Below are positions 9,462 to 17,636 of a stretch of 64,000 nucleotides of DNA, in pieces. The translations under genes and the position numbers were made by a program. The first letter of the stretch is position 1. Every line of letters begins with the position of its first letter. Under the pieces are notes generated by a model. That model was not told the DNA's origin, did no database searches, and saw nothing but the letters and a program-made list of their open reading frames with translations. The stretch is from Actinacidiphila yeochonensis CN732. Its GTDB lineage: Bacteria; Actinomycetota; Actinomycetes; Streptomycetales; Streptomycetaceae. The stretch lies in contig NZ_JQNR01000004.1 of NCBI RefSeq assembly GCF_000745345.1, positions 992,001-1,056,000 of the forward strand. Reading direction: 5' to 3'.

Positions 9462-10398
9462 CCACGGCCCCGTCCCGGCCGGTGACCACAGCCCCGTCCC
9501 GGCCGGACCGCCCGCGACCGGCCGGGACGCCGAAGCAGGGCCGACCGCCACCCTGGGCGCCGGCCGGCTGACGGTTGCCACCCTGCTGCGCAACCGCCGG
9601 GCCCAGGCCGGGCTCTCCCTGATCCTCCTCGTCGTCCTCTTCTGCTTCCTCGGCCCGCTCCTCTACCGGACCGACCAGGTGACGGTCCACCTCGACCTCG
9701 CCGAACTCCCGCCCGGCGGCGGCCATCCGCTGGGCACCGACGCGGGAGGCTACGACGTGCTGGGCCGGCTGATGGCCGGCGGACGGTCCTCGCTGGAACT
9801 CGGCTTCGCGGTGGCCGTGGCCACCACCGTCATCGGCACCCTCTACGGCGCGTTCGCCGGATACCTCGGCGGCATCGTCGACTCGCTCATGATGCGGGCC
9901 GTCGACACCTTCCTCGCCGTCCCCGGCCTGGTACTGCTGCTGATCATGGTCAGCATGTTCACGCCCTCGCTGGGCGGGATCATCCTGCTGCTCTCACTGC
10001 TGTCCTGGCTGTCGCCCGCCCGCCTCGTCCGCGGTGAGGTACTCACCCTGCGCACCCGGGAGTTCGTGCAGGCCTCGCGGATGATGGGCGGGTCCGGAGC
10101 GCGGGTGGTGCTGCGCCACCTCGTGCCGAACGCCGCCGGGGTCGTCATCGTCAGCGCCACCTTCACCGTCGCGGACTCGATCCTCATGCTGTCCACCCTC
10201 AGCTTCCTCGGCCTGGGACTGCCGCCGCCGCACGCGGACTGGGGCACCATGCTCACCGGCGGCCTGGACTTCCTCTACGACGGCTACTGGTGGCTGGTGT
10301 ACCCGCCCGCGGTGATCCTGATCATCACCGTGGTGGCGTTCAACCTGCTCGGCGACGCACTCCACGACGCCCTGGACGTCCGCTCCGACCGGACCTGA
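9448..10398 (+). CDS. ABC transporter permease, DppC/OppC type
   Basis: This is the second pore subunit of the peptide importer, 316 residues. A hydrophilic Pro/Gly-rich N-terminal tail (~1-45) precedes the OppC-type first helix (RAQAGLSLILLVVLFC), the permease core and the EAA loop (GARVVLRHLVPNAAGVV). The ATG at 9448 lies inside the end of the previous gene (14-bp overlap), indicating translational coupling. About 200 bp follow before the ATPase gene; that gap carries short imperfect repeats (CCGTCTCCGGG in tandem near 10434-10460). Confidence 0.92.
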   Translation: MTATDHGPVPAGDHSPVPAGPPATGRDAEAGPTATLGAGRLTVATLLRNRRAQAGLSLILLVVLFCFLGPLLYRTDQVTVHLDLAELPPGGGHPLGTDAGGYDVLGRLMAGGRSSLELGFAVAVATTVIGTLYGAFAGYLGGIVDSLMMRAVDTFLAVPGLVLLLIMVSMFTPSLGGIILLLSLLSWLSPARLVRGEVLTLRTREFVQASRMMGGSGARVVLRHLVPNAAGVVIVSATFTVADSILMLSTLSFLGLGLPPPHADWGTMLTGGLDFLYDGYWWLVYPPAVILIITVVAFNLLGDALHDALDVRSDRT

Positions 10399-10604
10399 AC
10401 GGACCGTGAGCCGGCCGGGCCCTGAACGGTCCGGGCCGTCTCCGGGCCGTCTCCGGGCCGTGAACGGCCCTGAACGGTCCGCCCGTCCCGTCTCAGCCGC
10501 ACCCCACCCCTCCCGCCCCGCGCCCCCGCACCCGCTGCCCGCCGTCCCCGGCGGGCAGCGCCCAGCGCCCCGCCGCCTTCGTGCGCCGAACCCGAGGAAC
10601 CGGC

Positions 10605-11800
10605 ATGCCACCCCTGCTCGACGTCCGCCACCTCACCACCCGCATCACGACCAGCCGCGGCACCGTGCGGGCGGTCGAGGACGTGTCGTTCACCCTGGAG
10701 GCCGGCGAGACCCTGGGCCTGGTGGGCGAGTCCGGCTGCGGCAAGTCCATGACCGGCCTGTCGCTCATGGGCCTGCTGCCGCCGGGCGGCGCCGTCGCCG
10801 CGGGCTCCTCCGTCCTCCTGGACGGCCGGGAGCTCGTCGGGCTGCCGGCCCGCGAGATGCGGCGGGTGCGCGGCAACGACATCGCGATGGTCTTCCAGGA
10901 CCCGATGACCTCCCTGGACCCCACCAAGACCATCGGCCACCAGGTCGCCGAGCCGGTGCTGCTGCACCAGGGCTGCGGCCGGGCCGAGGCGCGGGAGCGG
11001 GCCGTCGAGGTCCTCGGGCTGGTCGGGCTGCCGCAGCCCCGGCGCCGCCTGGACGACTACCCGCACCAGCTCTCCGGCGGGCAGCGGCAGCGCGCGCTGA
11101 TCGCCATGGCGCTGGCCAACGAGCCCCGGGTGCTCATCGCCGACGAGCCGACCACGGCCCTGGACGTCACCATCCAGGCGCAGATCCTCGCCCTCCTCGC
11201 CGACGTCCGCGCCCGCCTGGGCATGGCGATGATCCTCATCACCCACGACATGGGCGTCACCGCCGGCAACACCGACCGGGTGCACGTCATGTACGCCGGC
11301 CGCATCGCGGAGAGCGCCGACACCGACCGGCTCTTCGACCGCATGCGCCACCCCTACACCCAGCGGCTGCTCGCCTCGGTGCCGCGGCTGGACCAGGACC
11401 CCGCCCGCGAACTGCCCGCGATCCCCGGCCTGCCCCCGACCTCGTCGACCCGCCCGCTGGGTGCCGCTTCGCCGACCGCTGCCCGTACGCCACCGCGCGC
11501 TGCCGGGAGCAGGAGCCCGTCCTCACCGGCACCGGCGGGCACCTGCACGCCTGCTGGCACCCGGTCGACGGCCCGGTGCCGCTGGTGGGCCCGGTGCCGA
11601 CGGAGAGCCCGCTACCGCCGGACGCCGCGGGGCCGCTGGACGTCCCGCCGCCTGCGCCGTCCCCGCCCGGCCCTCGCGTCAGGGCCCGTCCGCGAGCAGC
11701 AGGGGACCCGGAGCACCCGTACGTGGAGAGTCCTGGGCGGGAAGACCCGGAACCGGAGCACCCGGACCCGGTCGGCGGCGGTCCGGGCGCCGGGGGAGGG
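10605..11800 (+). CDS. Peptide ABC transporter ATPase, N-terminal (DppD-like) module, frameshifted
   Basis: This is the DppD/OppD-type ATPase. The ATG at 10605 follows a GAGGA ribosome site. Walker A (GESGCGKS), the ABC signature (LSGGQRQRAL) and Walker B (VLIADEPTTALD) are all intact. At the C-run 11433-11437 the frame breaks: the in-frame reading turns into Ser/Thr/Arg-rich nonsense, whereas the next frame continues perfectly with the family's C-terminal Cys motif (PAGCRFADRCPYATARC). One missing base explains this. After restoring it, no stop occurs before the next ATPase module, so the intact gene would encode one ~746-residue double ATPase (10605-12844). A Pro/acidic linker (~11580-11800) joins the halves. 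As given, the reading is disrupted: sequencing error or a real mutation. Confidence 0.75.
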
Positions 11801-12844
11801 GTGCCGCCGCTGCTCGAAGCGCGCGGTCTGGTCCGCGTGTACCCGCTGCGCGGCGCCCGGCTGCCCGGCCGGCCCCGACGGGCCGTGCACGCGGTCTCCG
11901 ACGTCTCGTTCACGCTCGCGCCGGGCGAGACCTTCGGCCTGGTGGGCGAGTCCGGCTGCGGCAAGACCACCCTCGGCCGGCTGCTGGTCGGCCTGGACCG
12001 GCCCGACGCGGGCACCGTCGCCCTGGACGGCACCGACCTCGGCTCCCTGCGCGGACGCGAGCTGCGCCGGCGCCGCCGCGACCTCCAGATGGTCTTCCAG
12101 GACCCCTTCTCCTCGCTCGACCCGCGCATGCGGGTCAGCGCGATCCTGCGCGAGCCGCTGGCCATCCAGGGCATCGGCACCGCCCGCGAGCAGCACGCCC
12201 GGGTGGCCGACCTCATGGCCGAGGTGGGCCTGCCGAAGCGCGGCCTCGACCTCTTCCCGCACGAGTTCTCCGGCGGCCAGCGCCAACGCGTCGGCCTGGC
12301 CCGGGCGCTGGCGCTCACCCCCAAGGTGATCGTCGCCGACGAGCCCGTCTCCGCCCTGGACGTGTCGGTCCGGGCCCAGGTGCTCAACCTGATGAAGCGC
12401 CTGCAGGCCGCGCACGGGCTGTCGTACGTGGTCATCTCGCACGACCTGGCCGTGGTGCGGCACCTGGCCGACCGGATCGGCGTGATGTACCTGGGCCGGC
12501 TGGTCGAGTCCGGCACGGCGGAGGACGTCTGCGTGCGGCCCGCGCACCCGTACACCGCCGGGCTGCTGGCCGCCGTGCCCGTCCCGGACCCGGCCGCCGA
12601 GCGGGCCAAGCGCGGGCAGGCCCCCGGCGGGGAACTCCCCGATCCGGCGGCGCCGCCGAGCGGGTGCCGGTTCCGTACCCGCTGCCCGCTCGCCCAGGAG
12701 CGCTGCGCCCGCGAGGAGCCGCTGCCGCGCGCCTTCGGCCCCGGCCACACCGCGGCCTGCCACTTCCCGCTGCGCACCCCCCTTGAGGACCACGCGGACG
12801 GGGCCGGTGCCGACCGGGTCCGGCCGGAGGGGCTCAGCCGCTGA
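11801..12844 (+). CDS. Peptide ABC transporter ATPase, C-terminal (DppF-like) module
   Basis: This is the second ATP-hydrolysing module of the importer, DppF/OppF type. Walker A (GESGCGKT), the signature (FSGGQRQRVGLARAL), Walker B (VIVADEPVSALD) and the C-terminal oligopeptide-transporter Cys motif (SGCRFRTRCPLAQERC) are present. A GTG at 11801 is preceded directly by GGGGGAGGG. That spacing is too tight for a normal ribosome site, so I favour fusion to the upstream DppD-like module over an independent start. If independent, the product has 347 residues. It ends the transporter operon; the next gene (cold-shock) has its own leader. Confidence 0.8.
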   Translation: MPPLLEARGLVRVYPLRGARLPGRPRRAVHAVSDVSFTLAPGETFGLVGESGCGKTTLGRLLVGLDRPDAGTVALDGTDLGSLRGRELRRRRRDLQMVFQDPFSSLDPRMRVSAILREPLAIQGIGTAREQHARVADLMAEVGLPKRGLDLFPHEFSGGQRQRVGLARALALTPKVIVADEPVSALDVSVRAQVLNLMKRLQAAHGLSYVVISHDLAVVRHLADRIGVMYLGRLVESGTAEDVCVRPAHPYTAGLLAAVPVPDPAAERAKRGQAPGGELPDPAAPPSGCRFRTRCPLAQERCAREEPLPRAFGPGHTAACHFPLRTPLEDHADGAGADRVRPEGLSR

Positions 12845-12978
12845 CCGGCTGTCCTCGGGTCCGCAGCCGGGCTCCCCCGGGCGTTCCGCGCGCCTCCTGC
12901 CCGCCCGGAACGGCCGACCGATATCATCGGGTCAGGTCGTGCGGGCATGGGGCCCGTGGTTGCGGTTGGGGGTCTGGC

Positions 12979-13389
12979 ATGGTTGCCGGTCGGGTCGTGC
13001 GGTTCGACGGTGCGCGCGGTTACGGGTTCATCGCACCGGAGACCGGTGGGGAGGACGTCTTCCTGCACGTCAACGATCTGCTGATCCCGGAGTCGTTCGT
13101 CCGCTCCGGAGTGCAGGTCGAGTTCGAGGTCGAGGACGGCGAGCGGGGGCTGAAGGCCTCCTCGGTCCGGTTGGCGCACGACGCCGACCCCGTCAGCCGG
13201 ACGCCGCGTCCCGTCGGCGGCGGCGACCTGGAGGACCCGATGTGCGACGTGCTCAGCGAGGACGAGTACACCCGGGACGTCACGGAGCTGCTGATCAAGT
13301 CGGCGCCCTGGCTGACGGGTGAGCAGATCGTGCAGATCCGGGGCCAGTTCGTCCGCTTCGGCAAGGGCCACGGCTGGATCGAGGACTGA
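12979..13389 (+). CDS. Cold-shock-domain protein
   Basis: This is a 136-residue protein with an N-terminal cold-shock domain (residues ~1-67). RNP1 (ARGYGFIAP) and RNP2 (DVFLHVND), which bind single-stranded RNA or DNA, are well conserved. Residues ~68-136 form an extension found in actinobacterial CSD proteins, with the segment YTRDVTELLIKSAPWLTGEQIV. It probably acts as a nucleic-acid chaperone in the cytoplasm. The ATG at 12979 follows GGGGGT. A TATCAT -10-like element lies near 12920. The gene is alone and converges on the DinB-like gene. Confidence 0.9.
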   Translation: MVAGRVVRFDGARGYGFIAPETGGEDVFLHVNDLLIPESFVRSGVQVEFEVEDGERGLKASSVRLAHDADPVSRTPRPVGGGDLEDPMCDVLSEDEYTRDVTELLIKSAPWLTGEQIVQIRGQFVRFGKGHGWIED

Positions 13390-13404
13390 GCGCGCCGGGC
13401 GTGC

Positions 13405-13420
13405 CCGGGCCTCGGCCCGG
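13405..13420. terminator. Short hairpin between convergent genes
   Basis: A 6-7-bp GC-only inverted repeat (CCGGGCC with GGCCCGG) lies between the cold-shock gene (+) and the DinB-like gene (-). It could act as a weak two-way terminator; overlapping alternative pairings exist with 13394-13400. Confidence 0.35.
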
Positions 13421-13954
13421 CTACTCGCCCGTCGTGCCGTCGAGCAGCTCGCGGACGATGTCGAGCTGCCCGACGTGGCGGGCGTACTCCTGGAGCAGGT
13501 GGAAGAGGATGCGCCCGAGAGTGGGCGCGTCCTCCGGGGTCCGGAAGCGTCCGCCGAGCCGGGCCCGGTCGTCCAGCGCGGCGGCGGCCGCGACCGCGGT
13601 CGCCGCCGCCACCTCCGCTCGGTAGCCGGCCAGCACCTCCTGGCTGCTCCGGCCCGCCGGCACGCCCCACTCCTCGGCGTCGCCCCCGGCCGGGTACGCG
13701 ATGACGTCCTCGGCGGCGAACCCCCAGCGCATCCAGCGGCGTTCGACCCAGCCGAGGTGCTGCACCAGGCCGAGCGGCGACCAGCCCATCGGCTCGACCG
13801 GAGCCCGCAGCAGCGTGTCGGGGAGCCCGGCGAGCTTCCGCTCCAGCGTCTCGCGGTACCAGTCCAGGTACCCCAGGAGGAGTTCACGCGGGTCCACCGC
13901 CGCGGTGGCCGGACCGTCCAGGGGCGCGGGCGTCTGCTCGGGCGGCTGAGGCAC
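13421..13954 (-). CDS. DinB / DUF664-family protein
   Basis: This 177-residue protein resembles the DinB-like four-helix-bundle family (DUF664 branch): ELLLGYLDWYRETLERKLAGL near the start, WSPLGLVQHLGWVERRW with the expected metal-binding His, and LFHLLQEYARHVGQLDIVRELL with a second His near the end. Members often act as thiol-dependent transferases or stress proteins; the role here is unknown. The start is GTG at 13954 and the mRNA is probably leaderless: TAGGGT is followed by exactly six bases and then the GTG. Confidence 0.85.
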   Translation of the reverse strand: MPQPPEQTPAPLDGPATAAVDPRELLLGYLDWYRETLERKLAGLPDTLLRAPVEPMGWSPLGLVQHLGWVERRWMRWGFAAEDVIAYPAGGDAEEWGVPAGRSSQEVLAGYRAEVAAATAVAAAAALDDRARLGGRFRTPEDAPTLGRILFHLLQEYARHVGQLDIVRELLDGTTGE

Positions 13955-14133
13955 CCTCCGACCCTAGCGCTGCTCCGGACGTCGGCGCGGCACGCCAGGA
14001 CGGGACGCGCCGGGACGGGACGGGCGGGGACGGCGCGGGCCTCCGGTGCGGTGCCCTCCCGCGGGCGGGTGGCGGAGCTGTCGGCGGTCCGGATCAACGT
14101 GGCGCCGCCCTCGGCGGCGGACTGTTTCTGGCG

Positions 14134-14147
14134 TGTTAACGCTCACA
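14134..14147 (-). promoter_or_regulatory. Distal LacI-type operator (inverted copy)
   Basis: On the plus strand it reads TGTTAACGCTCACA, and on the minus strand TGTGAGCGTTAACA. This matches the site at the regulator's own promoter with two differences. It is about 557 bp from that site, in inverted orientation, with no gene reading away from it, so an auxiliary operator for DNA looping or a duplication remnant is likely. Confidence 0.6.
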
Positions 14148-14261
14148 GGCAGAGCTGCGCCAGCGTGCCGGAGCCGTGTGCTGGTCGCGCGCCTGCCGAG
14201 GGAGCCGGAGTCCGCAGCCGGCGCGCCCGGTGTCCCGCGCCCGACGTCCGAGGACGTCCGC

Positions 14262-14420
14262 CGCGCCGCGCCGCGTTGGACGATGGGCCGACCGCTGCCG
14301 GGTTCGCGGTGCCAGGCGGGCCCGGTCGGGCCTCGGTGCGGTTCGGCCCGTACGTCCTGCCGGGCGCCGGGCGCCGGGGACGGGCGCCGGCCGGCCCATC
14401 GTCCGACGCGGCGCGCCGCG
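14262..14420. repeat. 32-bp imperfect inverted repeat with ~95-bp loop
   Basis: The arms at about 14262-14293 and 14389-14420 match at 29 of 32 positions, sharing the core GGACGATGGGCCG. The spacer is about 95 bp. It is non-coding; it could extrude as a cruciform or mark an old inverted duplication. Confidence 0.65.
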
Positions 14421-14491
14421 CGTGGCGACGCGGTCCGCGGTGCGCCACTCCGTCCGGACGCCGCCGGTCGACGGGTTGGACGACGTGGCTG

Positions 14492-14553
14492 CCGCCGTTC
14501 GGCGCACCCGGGCGCGTGCGGCACCGTCGCGACGGCGCCTCGCCGAACGGCGG
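14492..14553. repeat. 13-bp perfect inverted repeat enclosing a 12-bp palindrome
   Basis: CCGCCGTTCGGCG (14492-14504) pairs exactly with 14541-14553. The loop contains the perfect palindrome CCGTCGCGACGG (14524-14535). The function is unknown. Confidence 0.6.
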
Positions 14554-14676
14554 GCCGGCCGTCTCCGCGTCGGCCCCGCCGAGGCCCGGCGGGTCGCGCC
14601 TCCGTCGGTGGCCAGGCCCCGCAGAGCGTCCCCGAGCACGGCTCCGCGGCTTTCCTTCCGGTTTGGCGCAGCTCCC

Positions 14677-14705
14677 TTGACGCCCCTGCCTGTGAACGCT
14701 AACAA
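14677..14705 (+). promoter_or_regulatory. Promoter with embedded operator of the LacI-type arabinose regulator
   Basis: TTGACG (14677-14682), a 17-bp spacer and TAACAA (14700-14705) form a sigma-70-type promoter. The operator TGTGAACGCTAACA (14691-14704) covers the spacer end and the -10, which implies autorepression. The same layout is repeated at 20262-20289. Confidence 0.7.
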
Positions 14706-14731
14706 TGATGCCCATCACGGATCGGAGCCCC

Positions 14732-15796
14732 ATGTCGCAGACCGCTGACCGTACCGGCGGCCCCCGGAAGGCGCCCACCATGGCGGACGTCGCCCAGGTC
14801 GCGGGCGTGTCGCACCAGACGGTGTCGCGGGTGCTGAGCAACCACCCCAACGTGCGCGAATCGACCCGGGCCGAGGTCCTGCGGGCGATCGAGCAGCTGG
14901 GGTACCGGCGGAACTCCTCGGCACGGGCGCTGGTCACCCGGCGCACCCTCACCCTGGGCGTGGTGGCCTGCAACCCCACGCTGTTCGGCCCCTCCAGCAC
15001 GCTCTTCGGCCTGGAGGAGGCGGCCCGTGACGAGGGGTACATGGTCTCCGCGGTCACGCTGCGCAGCTACTCGGCCGCCGCCCTGAAGGAGGCGATCGAC
15101 CACCTCAGCGACTGGGGGGTGGAGGGCATCGTGGTGATCGTCCCGCACCGGGAGGCGGTCAGCGCACTGGCCGAACTGCGTCTGCCCTTCCCCGTGGTGA
15201 CCGTGGAGGGCGGCCACAGCCTGCCGATACCCGGCGTGTCGGTCGACCAGCGACTGGGCGCGCGGATGGTCACGAGCCATCTGCTGGCGGCCGGCCACAA
15301 GACGGTCTGGCACGTCGCCGGGCCGCCGAGCTGGCTGGAGGCCGAGGCCCGGATCGGCGGCTGGCGCTCGGTACTGGAGGAGGCCGGCGCGGTCGTGCCG
15401 CCGCCGCTCCAGGGCGACTGGACACCGCTGTCGGGCTACCGCGCCGGCCAGGAGCTGGCCGGCCGGGTGGCGGCGGGCACCGCGGGCCGCGGGGCCCCGG
15501 AGGTGACCGCCGTCTTCGTCGCCAACGACCAGATGGCCCTCGGGGTGCTGCGCGCCTTCCGCGAGGCGGGTCTGTCCGTCCCCGGCCAGGTGGCCATCGC
15601 GGGCTTCGACGACATCCCCGAGGCCGAGTTCTTCATGCCCCCGCTGACCACCGTCCGGCAGGACTTCGCCGCGGTCGGCCAGGCGAGCATCCGCCTGCTG
15701 GTCAGCCGCCTGGAGTCCGGCGGCACCGAGGGCGACGACGAGCGCGTGGTGATCGAGCCGCGGCTGATCGTCCGAGGCAGCAGCACCCCTTCCTGA
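14732..15796 (+). CDS. LacI-family transcriptional regulator, probable arabinose repressor
   Basis: This is a 354-residue LacI/GalR regulator. The N-terminal helix-turn-helix is clear (MADVAQVAGVSHQTVSRVLSN), followed by the hinge and a periplasmic-binding-like effector domain (residues ~70-345, with VFVANDQMALGVLRAF and GFDDIPEAEFF). I chose the ATG at 14732 because GGAG precedes it by five bases; an ATG at 14705 in the same frame overlaps the operator. It sits at the head of araB-araD-araA and an arabinose-type importer, and its own promoter contains an operator identical in type to those found elsewhere in the locus. It therefore probably represses the locus and responds to arabinose or a derivative. 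The effector is inference. Confidence 0.9.
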   Translation: MSQTADRTGGPRKAPTMADVAQVAGVSHQTVSRVLSNHPNVRESTRAEVLRAIEQLGYRRNSSARALVTRRTLTLGVVACNPTLFGPSSTLFGLEEAARDEGYMVSAVTLRSYSAAALKEAIDHLSDWGVEGIVVIVPHREAVSALAELRLPFPVVTVEGGHSLPIPGVSVDQRLGARMVTSHLLAAGHKTVWHVAGPPSWLEAEARIGGWRSVLEEAGAVVPPPLQGDWTPLSGYRAGQELAGRVAAGTAGRGAPEVTAVFVANDQMALGVLRAFREAGLSVPGQVAIAGFDDIPEAEFFMPPLTTVRQDFAAVGQASIRLLVSRLESGGTEGDDERVVIEPRLIVRGSSTPS

Positions 15797-15893
15797 CGGA
15801 CGCACCCGTCCCGACGGACGCACCGCATCCGCAGGCGAACGCGGCGGCGCCCCAGCGGGCCGCCGCGCGCGCCGCCCACGACTGGAGGAGACC

Positions 15894-17555
15894 ATGACCA
15901 CCGATCCGCCCGCCGTCACCGTCGGCATCGACTTCGGCACGCTCTCGGGGCGCGCCCTGGTCGTCGCCGTCGAGGACGGCCGGGAGCTGGGCAGCGCGGT
16001 GCACGAGTACACCCACGCGGTGGTGGACCGCAGGCTGCCGGGCGGGACGCCGCTGCCACCGGACTGGGCGCTCCAGGTGCCCCAGGACTGGCGCGACGTG
16101 CTCCGCGTCGCCGTGCCCCGGGCGCTGGCCGCCGCGGGGGTGCGGCCCGAGCAGGTGGTCGGCGTCGCCACCGACTTCACCGCCTGCACGGTGCTCCCCA
16201 CCACCTGGGACGGCACCCCGCTGTGCGAGCTGCCCGAGTTCTCGGGGCGCCCGCACGCGTACCCCAAGCTGTGGCGCCACCATGCCGCGCAGCCCGAGGC
16301 CGACCTCATCGTCGCCCGGGCCGAGGAGAGCGGACAGCCGTGGCTGGCCCGCTACGGCGGGAAGATCTCCAGCGAGTGGCAGTACGCCAAGGCGCTCCAG
16401 GTGCTGCGCGAGGACCCGGCCGTCTACGCCGCCGCCGACCGCTGGATCGAGGCCGCCGACTGGATCGTGTGGCAGCTCACCGGCGCCGAGAGCCGCAACC
16501 CGTGCACCGCCGGCTACAAGGGCATCCACCAGAACGGCCGCTACCCGGACGAGGGCTTCCTCGCCTCGCTGCACCCGGGGTTCGCCGGCTTCACCGCCAA
16601 GCTGGAGCACCCGCTGACGCCGCTGGGCGCCCCCGCCGGCAAGGTCACCGCCCAGGCGGCCGAGCTGACCGGGCTGCGCGCGGGCACCGTGGTGGCCGCC
16701 GGGAACGTCGACGCGCACGTGACCAGCGCGGCCGCCCAGGCCCTCGACCCCGGCCGGATGCTGGCCATCATGGGCACCTCCACCTGCCACATCATGAACT
16801 CCGACGTGCTCGCCGAGGTCCCCGGCATGTGCGGGGCGGTCCGTGACGGCGTGGTGCCGGGACTGTGGGGGTACGAGGCGGGACAGAGCGGCGTGGGCGA
16901 CATCTTCGCGTGGGCCGCCCGTACGGCCGTGCCGGAGGAGTACGCGGTGGAGGCGCGCCGCCGCGGGATCGGCGTCCACGAGCTGCTGACGGAGCGGGCG
17001 GCGGCCCAACCGGTCGGCGGCCACGGGCTGCTGGCGTTGGACTGGCACAGCGGCAACCGCTCGGTGCTGGTCGACCACCACCTGTCCGGGCTGGTCGTGG
17101 GGCTGACGCTGGATACGCGGCCCGAGGACGTCTACCGGGCCCTGGTGGAGGCCACCGCGTTCGGCACCCGCACCATCGTCGACGCCTTCGAGGCGGCCGG
17201 CGTCCCGGTGGCCGACCTCACCGCGGCCGGGGGGCTGCTGAGGAACCGCTTCCTGATGCAGGTCTACAGCGACGTGCTGAACCGCCCGATCCACCTGCTC
17301 TCCTCCGAGCAGGGCCCGGCCCTCGGGTCGGCGATCCACGCCGCGGTGGCCGCCGGGGTCCACCCCGACATCCGCGCCGCCTCGGCCGCCATGGGCCGCC
17401 GCGAGGAGCGCGCCTACACCCCCGACCCCGCCCGCGCGGCGGCGTACGAGCCCCTGTACGCCGAGTACCGCGCACTGCACGACCACTTCGGTCGGGGCGG
17501 CAGCGATGTCATGCACCGGCTGCGAGAGCTGCGCTCGGCCGCACTCTCCCGCTAG
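15894..17555 (+). CDS. araB: L-ribulokinase
   Basis: AraB phosphorylates L-ribulose to L-ribulose 5-phosphate, the second step of bacterial L-arabinose catabolism. The 553-residue protein has the FGGY-kinase N-domain start (VGIDFGTLSGRALVV), the central GNVDAHVTSAAAQALDPGRM and MGTSTCHIM segments, and the C-terminal AAGGLLRNRFLMQVYSDVL. Length and motifs fit AraB rather than glycerol or xylulose kinase, and the neighbours araD and araA support this strongly. The ATG at 15894 has a perfect GGAGGAG ribosome site. It lies 97 bp downstream of the LacI-type regulator with no terminator between, so the two may share a transcript. Confidence 0.93.
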   Translation: MTTDPPAVTVGIDFGTLSGRALVVAVEDGRELGSAVHEYTHAVVDRRLPGGTPLPPDWALQVPQDWRDVLRVAVPRALAAAGVRPEQVVGVATDFTACTVLPTTWDGTPLCELPEFSGRPHAYPKLWRHHAAQPEADLIVARAEESGQPWLARYGGKISSEWQYAKALQVLREDPAVYAAADRWIEAADWIVWQLTGAESRNPCTAGYKGIHQNGRYPDEGFLASLHPGFAGFTAKLEHPLTPLGAPAGKVTAQAAELTGLRAGTVVAAGNVDAHVTSAAAQALDPGRMLAIMGTSTCHIMNSDVLAEVPGMCGAVRDGVVPGLWGYEAGQSGVGDIFAWAARTAVPEEYAVEARRRGIGVHELLTERAAAQPVGGHGLLALDWHSGNRSVLVDHHLSGLVVGLTLDTRPEDVYRALVEATAFGTRTIVDAFEAAGVPVADLTAAGGLLRNRFLMQVYSDVLNRPIHLLSSEQGPALGSAIHAAVAAGVHPDIRAASAAMGRREERAYTPDPARAAAYEPLYAEYRALHDHFGRGGSDVMHRLRELRSAALSR

Positions 17556-17558
17556 CGG

Positions 17559-17594
17559 TGTGAGCGCTCACCCTTGGTGTTGTGAGCGCTCACA
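17559..17594 (+). promoter_or_regulatory. Tandem LacI-type operators between araB and araD
   Basis: Two palindromes lie here: GTGAGCGCTCAC (17560-17571, 12 bp perfect) and TGTGAGCGCTCACA (17581-17594, 14 bp perfect). Their centres are 22 bp apart, about two helical turns, so two dimers could bind the same face. They sit just after the araB stop and 43 bp before araD, which suggests a separately regulated araDA promoter. Confidence 0.75.
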
Positions 17595-17636
17595 TCCACC
17601 CACCCCACCCTCCTCCCACCTTCTTCGAGGTCGGCA

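Larger units (their letters stand above)
13955..14731. other. Long inverted-repeat-rich intergenic region upstream of the LacI-type regulator
   Basis: I support no gene in these 777 bp. Long frames on both strands are compositional shadows rich in Arg/Pro/Ala with no recognisable domain. The region holds a pair of inverted LacI-type operators at its two ends (14134-14147 and 14691-14704), a 32-bp imperfect inverted repeat, and a second stem with a palindrome in its loop (listed separately). Both operators are flanked on the same relative side by the decamer GGCGCAGCTC (14665-14674, and reverse-complemented at 14152-14161), so the outer part is an inverted duplication of the promoter flank. 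Confidence 0.6.

Noticed and set aside
10399-10604. Possible small gene between permease and ATPase
   Set aside because: Short frames there are Pro/Ala-rich, lack ribosome sites, and coincide with imperfect tandem repeats.
11801-12844. Confident independent start for the second dipeptide ATPase
   Set aside because: The GTG follows its purine-rich stretch without spacing, and the corrected upstream frame reads through; kept only as an alternative.
11287-14097. 936-codon minus-strand frame
   Set aside because: It crosses the ABC ATPase, cold-shock and DinB-like genes; composition is Arg/Ser/Pro-rich with no motif.
14046-14705. Opposed open frames within the regulator upstream region
   Set aside because: Similar Arg/Pro-rich peptides on both strands arise from the inverted repeats; no ribosome site or family similarity.
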